From assembly GCF_036370855.1 (NCBI RefSeq), contig NC_088130.1, forward strand, positions 14,785,543 to 14,849,542: 64,000 nt of DNA. The letters run 5' to 3'. Shown in pieces: positions 34,256 through 46,663 of this stretch; positions within the stretch are counted from its first letter, which is position 1; each line of letters opens with the position of its first letter. The notes below the pieces were generated by a model. It was not told the DNA's origin. It made no database searches and was given only the letters and a program-made list of their open reading frames with translations. A program made the translations under genes and the position numbers. Origin of the DNA: Dromaius novaehollandiae (lineage: Eukaryota > Chordata > Aves > Casuariiformes > Dromaiidae).

Positions 34256-37200
34256 GAGAACCAGATCCAGATCCAGTGAGAGGAACAGAAAGATAGACAG
34301 AGAGAAACAGATGGAGATGCAGAGAGAGCGAGAGAGAGAGAAACAGATTGAGAGAGTGAGAGGGAGAGAGAAACAGATCCAGAGAGGGAGAGAGAGAAAC
34401 AGATTGAGAGAGTGAGAGGGAGAGAGAGAGAAGGAGAAACTGATCCAGACCCAGAGAGAGAGACAGAACTAGATCCAAATCCAGAGAGAGAGAGAAAAAG
34501 ATCCAGAGAGAGAGGGAGAGAAACAGACGCAGAGAGAGAGCGAGACAGAGAGTGAGAAACAGATCCAGAAAGAGCAAGAGAAAAGGATCCAGACCCAGAG
34601 AGAGAGAGAGAGAACTAGATCCAGATCCAGAGAGAGAGAGAAAAAAAGATCCAGAGAGAGAGAGAGAAACAGACCCAGAGAGAGAGAGAGACAGAGAGTG
34701 AGAAACAGATTCAAATCCAGAGAGAGAAAACCAGATCCAGATCCAGAGAGAGAGAGAACCAGATCCAGAGAGAGAGAGGGAAACAGATTCATAGACAGAG
34801 ATATCCAGAGATAGAGAGATCCAGAGAGATCCAAAAAGATCCAGAGAGAGAGGGAGAGAAACGGACCAAGAGAGAGAGAGAGAGAGAGAGAAACAGATCC
34901 AGATCCAGAGAGACAAAGATCCAGATCCAGAGAGAGAGAGAGAGAGACCCAGAGAGAGAGAAACAGATCCAGATCCAGAGAGAGGGAGAGAGAAACAGAT
35001 CCAGATCCAGAGAGAGAAACAGATCCAGAGATAGAGAGGGACAGATGCAGAGAGAGACAGATGCGGAGAGAGAGAGAGAGAGAAACAGATTCATAGAGAG
35101 AGAGAGAGACAGAGAGAGAAAGAGAGAAAAAGCTCCAGAGAGAGGGAGAGAAACAGATCCAGAAAGAGAGAGAAAGACAAACAGATGCGGGGAGAGAGAG
35201 AGAGAGACAGATGTGGAGAGGGAGAGAGAGACGGACAGATGCGGGGAGAGAGAGAGAGAGAGAGGTGCAGAGAGAGAGAGATGCGGAGAGAGAGAGATGC
35301 GGGGAGAGAGAGAGAGAAGGACAGATGCAGAGGGAGAGAGACATGCAGAGAGAGAGAGAGGGAAATAGATGTGGAGAGAGAAAAAGAGATGTGGAGAGAA
35401 AGAGAGAGATGCGCAGAGAAGGAGAGAGACAGATGCGGAGAGAGAGAGACAGAGGGAGAGATGCGGAGAGAGAGAGGGAGAGATGCGGAGAGAGATAGAG
35501 AGGGACAGATGCAGAGAGAGACAGATGCGGAGAGAGAGAGAGAGAAACAGATGCGGAGGGAGAGAGAGATGCAGAGAGAGAGACATGCAGAGATATAGTC
35601 AGAGATACGGAGAGAGAGAGAGAGATTCAGAGAGAGAGAGACCGGGAGAGAGAGATGGGGTGAGAGAGAGACAGAGAGGTGGAGAGAGAGATGCAGAGAG
35701 AGAGACAGATTGGAGAGAAAGACAGGGAGAGAGAGATGCGGGGAGAGAGAGAGAGATGCGGGGGGAGAGAGACAGGGAAAGAGTCAGATGGGGTGAGAGA
35801 GAGACAGAGAGGTGGAGAGAGAGAGAGAGATGCAGAGAGAGAGAGACAGATTCAGAGAGAGAGAGACAGGGAGAGAGACAGATGGGGCGAGAGAGAGACA
35901 GAGAGGTGGAGAGAGAGAGATGCAGAGAGAGAGAGAAAGACAGGGAGAGAGACAGTTGCGGAGAGAGAGAGGGAGAGATGTGGAGAGAGAGAGAGACAGA
36001 TGAGGGGAGAGATGCGGTGAGAGAGAGAGAGATGCGGAGAGAGAGAGAGACGCGGAGAGAGAGAAAAACACGGAGAGACAGACAGATGCGGAGAGAGAGA
36101 TGCAGAGAGAGAGATAGACGTACAGATGCAGAGAGAGAGGGAGACAGAAGGAGGGAGAGAGAGACAGATGTGGGGATATATATATAGAGAGAGAAAGGAA
36201 GATGCAGGGAGAGATAGAGAGAGAGAGAAACAGATTTGGAGAGAGAGAGATGCTCAGAGAAGGAGAGAGACAGATGCAGAGACAGAGAGAGAGATGCAGA
36301 GAGAGAGAGACAGGGAGAGAGACAGATGCGGAGAGAGAAGAGAGACAGTTGCGGAGAGAGAGAGAGAGGGAGAGATGTGGAGAGAGAGAGAGAGATGCGG
36401 AGAGAGAGAGACAGACGTGGAGAGAGAGATGCGGAGAGAGAGAGACAGATGCGGAGAGAGAGAAACGCGGAGAGAGAGACATGCGGAGAGAGAGATGCAG
36501 AGAGAGATAGACGTACAGATGCAGAGAGAGAGGGAGACAGACGAGGAGAGAGAGAGACAGATGTGGGGATATATATATAGAGAGAGAGAGGAACATGCAG
36601 GGAGAGAGAGATAGAGAGAAACAGATTTGGAGAGAGAGAGCGAGAGAGAGAGGTGCAGAGAGAGACAGATGCGGAGAGAGAGAGAGATGCAGAGAGAGAT
36701 GCGGAGAGAGAGAGAAACACGGAGAGAGAGACAGATGCGGAGAGAGAGATAGAGAGAGAGAGATGCAGAGAGAGAGAGACGTACAGATGCAGAGAGAGAG
36801 AGGGAGACACGAGAGAGAGACAGACAGATGTGGGGATATATATATAGAGAGAGAGAGAGGAACATGCAGGGAGAGAGAGATAGAGAGAAACAGATTTGGA
36901 GAGAGAAAGATGCTCAGAGAAGGAGAGAGACAGATGCAGAGACAGAGAGATAGAGAGAAAGATGCGGAGAGAGAGGGAGACGGACAGATGCGGAGAGAGA
37001 GAGACAGATGCGGGGATAGACAGAGAGAGACAGATGCGGGGATAGAGAGAGAGAGAAACATGCGGAGACAGAGAGAGAGAAACATGCAGAGACAGGGAGA
37101 GAAGGAGAGAAACAGATGTGGAGACAGAAAGGGTGAGAGATGCAGGGAGAGAGAGAGAAACATGCGGAGAGAGAGAGAGACAGACACAGAGAGAGAGCGG

Positions 37201-37455
37201 GAGAGACAGATGAGGAGAGAGAGAGAGAGACAGATGCGGGGAGAGAGAGAGAGAGATGGACAGAGGCAGAGAGAGAGATGGCCAGACGCAGAGAGAGAGC
37301 GAGAGAGATGCAGAGAGAGAGACAGGGAGAGGGACAGATGAGGAGAGAGAGAGAGAGAAACAGATCCAGATCCGGAGAGAGAGAGAGAGAAACAGATCCA
37401 GATCCAGAGAGGGGGAGAGAGAGATCCAGATCCAGAGAGAGACAGATACAGACCC

Positions 37456-37486
<31 letters not shown>

Positions 37487-38866
37487 AAAACAGATCCAGA
37501 GAGAGAGAAACAGATCCAGGTCCAGAGAGAGAGAGAGAGAAAGATTCATAGAGAGAGAGAGATATCCAGAGATAGAGAGAAACAGATCCAAATTCACAGA
37601 AAGTGATAAACAGATCCAGAGAGAGGGAGATAAACAGCTCCAGAAAGAGAGAGAGACAGAGAACCAGATCCAGATCCAGAGAGTGAGAGAGAGAGAGAGA
37701 GAAAGATCCAGATATCGAGGGGGAGAGAGAAACAGATCCAGATCTAGAGAGACAGAGAAACAGATGCAGATCCAGAGAGAGAGAGACAGAGAGAGAAACA
37801 GATCCAGAGAGAGAGAGAGATAGGAACGGATCCAGATTCAGAGAGAGAGAGAGAGAGAGAGAAACAGATCCTAAGCGAGTGAGAGAGAAGCAGATCCAGA
37901 TGTAGAGAGAGAGACAGAGAGAGAGAAACCGATCCAGATCCACAGAGAGAGAGAGGGAGGGAAACAGATCCAAGGAGAGGGAGAGAAACAGATCTACAGA
38001 GAGAGAGGGAGAGAAACAGATGCAGAGGGAGAGAGAGAGACAGATCCAGAGAGAGCGATAAAGAGTGAAACAGATCGAGAGAAAGAGAGACAGAGAGAAC
38101 CAGATCCAGATCCAGAGAGAGGCAGAGAGAACCAGATCCAGATCCAGAGAGAGACAGAGAAAGAGAGAGAGAAACAGATTCAGAAAGACAGAGAGAGAGA
38201 GAGAGAGAAAAAAAAGATCCAGAGAGAGAGGGAGAGAAACAGATCCAGAGAGAGAGATCGAAACAGATCCAGAGAGTGAGAGAGAGAAAAAGATCCAGAG
38301 TGAGAGAGAGGGAGAAAGATCCAGATCCAGAGGGAGAAAGAAAGAGATCCGGGGGGGGGGGGGGACAGATCCGGAGAGATAGAGAGATACAAATCTAGAG
38401 AGAGAGAGAGAGAGAGAAACAGATCCAAAGAAAGAGAGAGAGAGAGAAAGATCCATATCCAGAGAGAGGAACAGAAAGAGAGAGAGAGAGAGAAACAGAT
38501 GGAGATGCAGATAGAGAGAGAGAGAAACATATTGAGAGAGAGAGAGAGAGAGAAACAGATGCAGAGAGAGAGAGAGAGAAACAGATCCAAATCCAGAGAG
38601 AAGGAGAGAGGACCCAATCCAGATCTAGAGAGAGACAGAGAGAGAGAGAGAAACAGATCCAGAGAGAGAGAGCGTGGGAGAAACAGATCCAGAGAGAGAG
38701 AGAGAGAGAAAGAGAGAAACAGAGCCAGAGAGAGAGAGAAAAACATATCCAGGTCCAGAGAGAGAAACAGATTCATAGAGAGAGAGAGATATCCAGAGAT
38801 AGAGAGAGAGAAACAGATCCAAATTCAGAGAGAGTGATAAACAGATCCAGAGAGAGGGAGAGAAAC
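34256..38866. repeat. GA-rich satellite, long unit B, left part
   Basis: Copy of 21,961-26,571 at a constant offset of 12,295 bp, with no difference noticed by eye. Contains the TGCGG-variant domain at about 35,035-37,345 and the G-run near 38,351. Confidence 0.95.
35035..37345. repeat. TGCGG-variant GA satellite domain, copy B
   Basis: Same three-fold nested block as copy A, with the AT steps near 36,176, 36,569 and 36,836. Confidence 0.9.
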
Positions 38867-39209
38867 TGTGGCATATGACGACACGGACCTCGGATAGGGT
38901 GGTGCAAGAGATCTCCTTTATTGAGAAAACAATGGCTGGTTATATAGCAACCAAGCCCAGCCACTCCTTCTGAGTATCTCCTGAGCATTGTGGCATCTTC
39001 TGATAGGTAGGAAGGCATATCCTGATCCCTGGCAGGCAGGCAGAAAGGCACACTGTAGCTGCTGCCACGCAGGCAGGAAGGCACACCGTGATCACTGGCA
39101 ACTCACGTGCACACATTCTGGCCACAAATCATAGCTACCACATCATCACTTTCTGCCTTAGAGATTCTCTGCTGTCTTACACAGCGCCAACCTATCTTAG
39201 TCCCCAATA
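38867..39209 (-). mobile_element. solo LTR, 343 bp, reverse orientation, copy B
   Basis: Duplicate of the solo LTR at 26,572 with the same agaaac flanks (38861-38866 and 39210-39215). It was duplicated with its surroundings, not inserted twice. Confidence 0.88.
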
Positions 39210-42200
39210 AGAAACAGATCCAGAAAGAGAGAGAGAGAGAAAGAGGGAAACAGATCCAGAGAGAGGGACAGAAACAGATCTACAGAGAGAGAGGGAGAGA
39301 AAGAGATGCAGAGGGGGAGAGAGAGACATATCCAGAGAGAGCAATAAGGAGTGAAACAGATCGAGAGAAAGAGAGAGAGAGAGACAGAGAGAGACAGATC
39401 CAGATCCAGAGAGATGCAGAGAGAACCAGATCCAGATCCAGAGAGTGAGGAGCAGATCCAGATTCAGAGAGAGAGAGAGAGAGAAACAGATCCAGAGAGA
39501 GAAAGAGAAACAGATCCAGAAAGAGCGAGAGAGAACCAGTTCCTGATCCAGAGAGAGACACACAGAGAGAGAGAGAAACAGATCTACATCCAGAGACAGA
39601 GACAGAGAAATAGATCCAGAGAAAGAGAAACAGATTGAGAGAGAGAGATATCCAGAGAGAGAGAGAGAAACAGATCCAGATTCAGAGAGACAGAGTGAGA
39701 AACAGATCCACAGAGAAAGAGAAAAAAATCCAGAGAGAGAGAGGGAGAAACAGATCCAGAGAGAGAGGGAGAGAGAGAAACAGATCCAGATCCAGAGAGG
39801 GGGAGAGAGAACCAGATACAGATCCAGAGAGAGACAGAGAGAGAGAAAGAGATCCAGATCCAGAGAGAGGCAGAGAGAACCAGATCCAGATCCAGAGCGA
39901 GACAGAGAGAGAGAGAGAAACAGATTGAGATCCAGAGAGAGAGAGAACCAGATACAGAGAGAAAGTGAGGGAAAAACAGATCCAGAGAGAGAGATAGACA
40001 GATACAGATCCAGAGAGAGAAAGAGAGAAACAGAGCCAGAGAGAGAGAGAGAAACAGATCCAGAAAGAGAGAGAGAGACAAACAGATCCAGATTTGGAGA
40101 GAAAGGGAGACAGAGAAACAGCTCCAGAGAGAAAAAAAAATCGACAGACAGAGGGAGAGAAACAGACTGAGATAGAGAGAGAGAACCAGATACAAATCCA
40201 GAGAGAGAGAACCAGATCTAGATTCAGAGAGAGAGACATAGACAGTGAGAAACAGATCTAGAGACACAGAGAAACAGATCCAGAGAGAGAGAGAGAGAAA
40301 CAGATCCAGATCCAGAGAGAGACAGAGAGAAACAGATTCAGAGAGACAGAGAGAAACAGATCTAGAGAAAGAGAGAGAGAGAGAAACAGATTCAGATCCA
40401 GAGAGAGGGAGAGACAACAAAATCCAGAGACAGAGAGAGAGAAACAGAGCCAGGTCCAGAGAGAGAGAGAAACAGATCCAGAGAGAGAGACAGATACAGA
40501 TGCAGAGAGAGACAGAGAGAACCAGATCCTGATCCAGAGACAGGGAGAGAGAACCAGATCCAGTTCCAGAGCGAGACAGAGAGAGAGAGAGAAACAGATT
40601 CAGATCCAGAGAGAGAGCGAGGGAGAAACAGATCCAGAGAGAGACAGAGAGAGAAAGAGAGAGAGAAACAGAGCCAGAGAGAGAGAGAGAAATAGATCCA
40701 GGTCCAGAGAGAAAGAGAGAAAGAGAATCATAGAGAGAGAGAGATATCCAGAGATAGACAGAGAGAAACAGATCCAGAAAGAGAGAGAGAGAGAAACAGA
40801 TCCAGGTCCAGAGAGAGAGAGAGTGCAACAGATCCAGAGAGAGAGAGAGAAACAGATCCAGCAAGAGAGAGAAAGAAACAGATCCAGTCGAGAGAGGGAG
40901 AGAGAAACAGATCCAGACCCAGAGAGAGAGAGTAACAGATCCACAGAGAGAGAAACAGATCCAGATCCAGAGAGAGAAACAGAGAGAAACAGATCCAGAG
41001 AGAGAGAGAGAAACAGATCCAGACCCAGAGAGAGGGAGAGAGAAACAGATCCAAATTCAGAGAGTGTGATGAACAGATCCAGAGAGAGGGAGAGAAACAG
41101 ATCCAGAAAGAGAGAGAGACAAACAGATCCAGATCTGGAGAGAAAGGGAGACAGAAAAACAGCTCCAGAGAGAAAAAAAAATCGAGACAGAGGGAGAGAA
41201 ACAGACCGAGATAGAGAGAGAGAAACAGATACAGATCCAGAGAGAGAGAACCAGATCTAGATTCAGAGAGAGAGAGAGAGAGAGTGAGAAACAGACCCAG
41301 AGAGAGAGAGAGAGAAAAAAAATAACAGGTCCACAAAGAGAAAAAAATCCAGAGAGAGAGAGAGAGAGAGAGAGAAACAGATCCAGAGAGAGAGAGAGAG
41401 AGAAACAGATCCAGAGAGAGACAGAGAGAGAGAGAGGGAAACAGATTCAGATCCAGAGAGAGAGACAGAGAGAGAGAGAGAAACAGATCCAGATCCAGAG
41501 AGAGGGAGATAGAGAAAGAGAGAGAGAAACAGTGCCAGAGAGAGAGAGAAACAGATCCAGGTCCAGAGAGAGAGAAAAACAGATTCATAGAGAGAGAGAG
41601 ATATCCAGAGAGAGAGAGAAACAGATCCAAATTCAGAAAGAGTGATAAACAGATCCAGAGAGAGGGAGAGAAACAGATCCAGAGAGAGAGCGAGAGAGAG
41701 CAACAGATCCGGAGAGGGAACCAGATCCAGCGAGAGAGAGACACAGAAAGAGATCCAGATCCAGAGAGAGAGAAACAGATCCAGATCCAGAGAGAGAAAG
41801 AGAGAGAAACAGATCCAGAGAGAGAGAGAGAAACAGATCCAGACCCGGAGAGAGAGAGAGAGAAACAGATCCAGAAAGAGAACCAGATCCAGATCCAGAG
41901 AGAGAGAGAGAAACAGATCCAGAGAGAGAGGGAGAGAGAGAGAGAAACAGATCCAAATCCAGAGAGAGAGAACCAGATCCAGATTCAGAGAGAGAGACAG
42001 TTAGGGAGTGAGAAACAGATTCAGAGAGAGAGGGAGAGAAAGAGAGCGAGAAAAAGAGAGAGAGCGAGCGCAAGAGAGAAACAGATCCAGATCCAGAGAG
42101 AGAGAGATCCAGATCCAGAGAGAGAGACAGAGAGAGAAACAGATCCAGAGAGAGCACGAGGGAGAAACAGATCCAGAGAGAGAGAGACAGATCCAGATCC

Positions 42201-42686
42201 AGAGAGAGACAGAGAGAGAAACAGAGCCAGAGAGAGAGAGAGAGAGAGAAACAGATTCATAGAGAGAGAGAGATATCCAGAGAGAGAGAGAAACAGATCC
42301 AAATTCAGAGAGAGGGATGAACAGATCCAGAGAGAGGGAGAGAAACAGATCCAGAAAGAGAGAGAGAGAGAGAGACTGATGCAGATCTGGAGAGAAAGGG
42401 AGAGAGAGAAGCAGATCCAGAGAGAGAGAGAAAAAAAGATCCAGATCCAGAGAGAGACAGGGAGAGATCCAGATATTGAGAGAGAGAGAGAGAACCAGAT
42501 CCAGATCCAGAGAGAGAGAGAGAGAGAGAGGTAGGGAAACAGATCCAGAGAGAGGGAGAGAAACAGATCTATAGAGAGAGAGGGAGAGAAACAGATGCAG
42601 AGGGAGAGAGAGACAGATCCAGAGATAGTGATAGAGTGAAACGGATTGAGAGAAAGAGAGAGAGAGAGACAGAGAGAACCAGATCT
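39210..42686. repeat. GA-rich satellite, long unit B, right part
   Basis: Copy of 26,915-30,323 except for 68 extra bp at about 39,828-39,896 (gagagacagag... to ...agatccagatccaga). After this the offset to copy A becomes 12,363. This is the only length change noticed between the satellite parts of A and B. Confidence 0.95.
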
Positions 42687-42924
42687 TGTAGGGGCAGACA
42701 GCGAGGGATTGGACAAGATAGAATTAAGGAGCTGAAAGCCTTGGGAGGAATAAATAGCAGTATGTAGATAAGGTAGTAGCCGCACGGGATGAGAAGGAGT
42801 GATGATGGGAACATGACCTTTGAGAAAGTACCGATCTGGGCTAGAGCTTATATAAAGGGCTTGCTTGCTTGAATAAAGTTGATTCTGATCCAGCACATCG
42901 GAGTCCGTGAATCAGACTGCCACA
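42687..42924 (+). mobile_element. 5' LTR of ERV B
   Basis: 238 bp with the tatataaag promoter. No difference from the 5' LTR of ERV A was seen. Confidence 0.93.
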
Positions 42925-42926
42925 AA

Positions 42927-42944
42927 TGGCACCCGAACAGGGAC
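42927..42944 (+). promoter_or_regulatory. primer-binding site, tRNA-Lys type, ERV B
   Basis: Same 18-mer as in ERV A, two bases after the LTR; 17 of 18 match to the tRNA-Lys3 site. Confidence 0.92.
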
Positions 42945-43125
42945 CGAAGACTGACTTCGTCCAGGGCTGTAGAGGCAGCGGTTAGCTGAACCGGTGGCGG
43001 AGCCCGGCTGAACAAAGAAGCTGCTGAAAGGAAGCAGAAGGGGAGCCGCTGAAAGGAAGCGGCGTTGCACGCAACAGGTTACCTGCCGCTGGACGGAGGT
43101 AAGTGGCCAGGAACGCGTGGGAGTC

Positions 43126-43739
43126 ATGGGAAACAGAATCTCCCTGCAAGATAGGTCCGTGCTAAACGTAATGCAAAAGACTTTGAAACAGCACGGCAGA
43201 GATATACCCCCCCCCAAGACCTCAAAATGTTATTGATGTGGGCACGCTCGAACTGTCCCGAGGTGAACTCCAGTACAATTTATAGCCTCGGTACGTGGGA
43301 CTCAATCGGGGTTAAGCTCTGGGACACGGCAACAAGAAACGATAAAACGGCGGCAGGACTTATAGCCCCATGGCGAACCATGCTTGAGACCCTGAAAGAG
43401 CATAGCAAGAAGAAAACACAGGGACCGGAGGCACCCGCAGCCCCCGCAGCACCTCTGTCAAGCGACACAGTGGTGGGGCCGGTGGGTGGACGGGACTCCC
43501 CAGGAAACGACCCAGACAATCCATTTGACCCAGGGCCGATCGATCCGGAACAGGAGCCAGACCTCTATCCACCTCTTAATACGCCTTGCTGTGTCCATCT
43601 TATGGCCCCTTCGGAACCACCCCCCCCCAAGAGACGGGGCCGCCCGCGAGTGCGGACTGCCCACACCCCCACACACCCCCACACTGACCCAGCCTTCTGG
43701 GAAGACTCCATCGCCCCAGGGCTGCTCGGCGGGGCGTGA
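43126..43739 (+). pseudogene. gag matrix/linker fragment, ERV B
   Basis: Starts MGNRIS and has the same C9 frameshift and TGA end as ERV A. The identical break in both copies shows it existed before the 12.3-kb duplication, or that the same homopolymer error recurs. Confidence 0.85.
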
Positions 43740-44387
43740 CTACACCGGCCACGGATGCCCACCGCCTGCCTTCTTCCCTCCTTTCCTTCCTGCCTTCTTT
43801 CCCCTCCCGCCTGGCCCTTCCTCTCTCCACCTGGTGCCGCCTCCACCTGGCACCGCCACCGCTGAGCAGCAGGAGGAGGAACATGGCGAAAGCGGAGCAG
43901 GCCTCAGCCTCGAACCACAGTACGAGCTCAAATTCAAAGAGCCTTTCACAGATGTTGTCACTGCAAACCTGAAGCTCGGCAATCCTACAGACAGAAATGT
44001 GTGCTTCAAAGTTAAGACCACAGCACCACGTAGATACTGTGCAAGACCTAACAGTGCAATTATCGATGCAGGAACATCAATTAATGTTTCTGTGATGCTA
44101 CAGCCTTTGGACTATGATCCTAATGAGAAAAGTAAACACAAGTTTATGGTTAAAAAAAAAAAGAAAAAAGAAAGAAAAAAACAGTCTATGCTTGCTCCAG
44201 CTGATACTTCAGATATGGAAGCAGTATGGAAAGAGGCAAAACCAGAAGAACTCATGCATTCGAAACTTAGGTGTGTGTTTGAGCTACCAATGGAAAATGA
44301 TACGCCTTATGACATAGAAATGAAAGTGTATCCACAACTGCAACAAAGACAGATTCTTCTGTAATGTCTAAATCAATAAGTCCCTCT
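43740..44387 (+). pseudogene. VAPB: captured host VAPB cDNA fragment, ERV B
   Basis: Copy of the VAPB fragment of ERV A, with ATG at 43883, the same 1-bp deletion after MAKAEQ, the same A-rich insert (44152-44181) and the same 3' break. All lesions are shared, so they predate the duplication. Confidence 0.93.
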
Positions 44388-44906
44388 TCGGAGGCACCCA
44401 GCTTGAGCTGTAATTACTGCACGCGCGTCATTAAAATTTAATTATTTAATTTGCTTTGATTTGGCTCTGAACTTTTCTGCGGGAACCTAGGGTCAGGCCC
44501 TGTTATGGTGGCCAACAAGCCTAATTTCCATAACAGTTTGGCGACCCAGGTGGGACCCTAGGCGACCACTGTCGGGGCCTCTCGTCTCCAAACGATCATC
44601 TGGCGCCATCGGGTGAGTTCACCTGGGATCTTTGGCAACGAGAGGCACCGAAAAGGTGAGTCTTAAATTCCCGCCTAAATTCTAAATTCTGGTCTGGTAA
44701 CAGTGCACTGTAAGGGGTACGTGGGCTGGCCACCATAAGGCATACCAGGGGATGGGTGTGAGTCCCATCCCCAGGGTTTGAGTGGGCTTTAAGTCCCAGC
44801 TCTGCCCGGCCGGAAAGGGGAGTGCGCAGCCTGATCAGCATAAGGCGCACTGCAAGACTGTAAGACAGAAGTCTAGAGTCACTGTGACTGGTGTGAGTGT
44901 GAGCAG

Positions 44907-44948
<42 letters not shown>

Positions 44949-45107
44949 CCTGGGAACTGACCGGGGCGCCCGTCGGCTGAGGAAGCCGCCCGCTGCGAAG
45001 GGACAGCAGTCCTAGCAGTTAAAGACTCGGGTGGTGTGAGTGCGGTTCCCAGAGAGTGAGAGAAAGAGAGTGTGTGATTAAAAAAAAAAACAAAAAAACA
45101 AAAAAAG
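44388..45107 (+). mobile_element. second retroviral LTR end, primer site and leader, ERV B
   Basis: Copy of 32,025-32,744, with the arginine-like primer site at 44539-44556, a (GT)n run from about 44,909, and an A-rich end. Confidence 0.7.
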
Positions 45108-46019
45108 CTGGTCCAACTATGTCAGGAGGATTGCCCATTCCTGACAAAGGAGGAAAACCCAGCGGAACCCAGCAAGGGACTTTTGATCAGCAGGCTAAAT
45201 TGTCCCATGATTTCTTTTTTTTTCACCAAAATGCAAAAGCACTACAAAAAAACTTATCACAAGAGACCAGGCCCAAAATATTATTCGAAGTTGCCCCAAT
45301 TGCCAAAATGTATCCCCGTTACCACCCTACTTAGGGACCAACCCTCAAGGCCTGCAACCCTGCAATGTCTGGCAGACAGACGTTACCCATTATCCCTCAT
45401 TCGGAAGACTGAAATATGTCCATGTCTCTGTAGATACCCTTTCCCATTACGCTGTCACTACTGCCTATGCTGGGGGAAAAAAAGGCCGTGATGTATGTCG
45501 TCACTGGCTTGCCTGTTTTGCCACAATGGGGGTTCCCACTCAAATTAAAACTGACAATGGTCTCGCATACACTGCACAGCGAACGCGGGCATTTCTTCAA
45601 ACCTGGGGGGGGGGGGGGGTGTCACTCATGTGACCGGAATTCCCCATTCCCCAACTGGCCAGGCAATAGTGGAACGTACCCATCGTACTCTAAAAAACAC
45701 GCTTGAAAAACAAAAAAGGGGGAATAGCCCCGGTGCCTCCCCACAAGAGCAGCTATGGAAAGCCTTATATGTTCTCAACCTCTTAAACCGTTATACGGAC
45801 CAAAGTGCAGTTAATAAGCATTTCTCATGCCCTACATGGCGAGAACAGCCTCGGGTTCACTACAAGAACCTGGAAACGGGTCAATGGAGTGAACCAGTAG
45901 ACTTAATAACGTGGGGGAAAGGTTATGCTTGTCTCTCCACAGGTAACGGGCCTCGTTGGATGCCTGCACGGCTGATTCGACCTGTTGAGGCATCCCTCGG
46001 AACACCAAACGAGGACTGA
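45108..46019 (+). pseudogene. ERV integrase remnant with first Asp retained, ERV B
   Basis: As ERV A, with the first Asp retained and G15 frameshift. It has A at 45755 (cagctatgg) where ERV A and all short units have G. Ends at TGA 46017-46019. Confidence 0.92.
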
Positions 46020-46382
46020 GAGCCAGTTACGATGAGCCCATTTCAGGACATTTTCTGGCAATATCTGCCTGCCTCGTGCAGGGTCTATGTCGATTCATAA
46101 AAGCTTACCGCGACTACGCAACCTCACTGATAAGTTGTAGATAGAATCAGAGTGGAACCCTTTTGAGGGATAGGACTGGACGTTAGGTTTGGGGTCGTGG
46201 GTTACGAAGGCACTGGCGTGTGGATTGGTAATCTTGCTAAGATTTCTAGCCCTTGCTATCTATCTCCCCTGCTTAATAAGCCTTATGCAGAGAATGACTC
46301 GAAGGGCTTTGCATCAAGTACTTGTTGTACAAATACACACTGCGCTGGCAATATTTACTTTAGAAAATAAAAAAGGGGGAGA
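46020..46382 (+). pseudogene. env C-terminal tail, ERV B
   Basis: Keeps ggcactggcg, so the transmembrane frame is open from 46189 to 46449. Differs from the amplified type at cactgcgctgg and tttactttag. Polypurine tract immediately before the LTR. Confidence 0.82.
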
Positions 46383-46663
46383 TGTAGGGGCAGACAGCGA
46401 GGGATTGGAGAAGATGGAGTTAAGGAGTCGAAAGCCTTGGGAGGAATAAATAGCAGTATGTAGATAAGGAAGTAGCCGCACGGAATGAGAAGGAGTGATG
46501 ATGGGAACATGACCTTCAGGAAAGTACAACGTGGCATTTTACAAGTAGGATGGAAAGTACCGAAAATTACCAACCCAGGTTAGAGCATATATAAAGGGCT
46601 TGCCTGCTTGAATAAAGTTGATTCTGATCCAGCATATCGGAGTCCGTGTGTCAATCCGCCACA
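46383..46663 (+). mobile_element. 3' LTR of ERV B, long form (281 bp)
   Basis: Same ends as the 238-bp LTRs but with 43 extra bp in U3 and an atatataaagg TATA element, and AATAAA at 46,611-46,616. The direct repeat ggaaagtac occurs at 46519-46527 and 46552-46560, 33 bp apart; the shorter LTRs have one copy. Ends gccaca followed by ccagagagag satellite. Probably the ancestral LTR form. Confidence 0.9.

Larger units (their letters stand above)
42687..46663 (+). mobile_element. ERV B: composite class II provirus carrying host VAPB
   Basis: Same order of parts as ERV A. It differs mainly at the 3' end, where env tail and LTR are of a distinct, apparently older type. ERV B is probably closer to the parental provirus, and ERV A a recombinant between it and a short unit. 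Confidence 0.9.
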
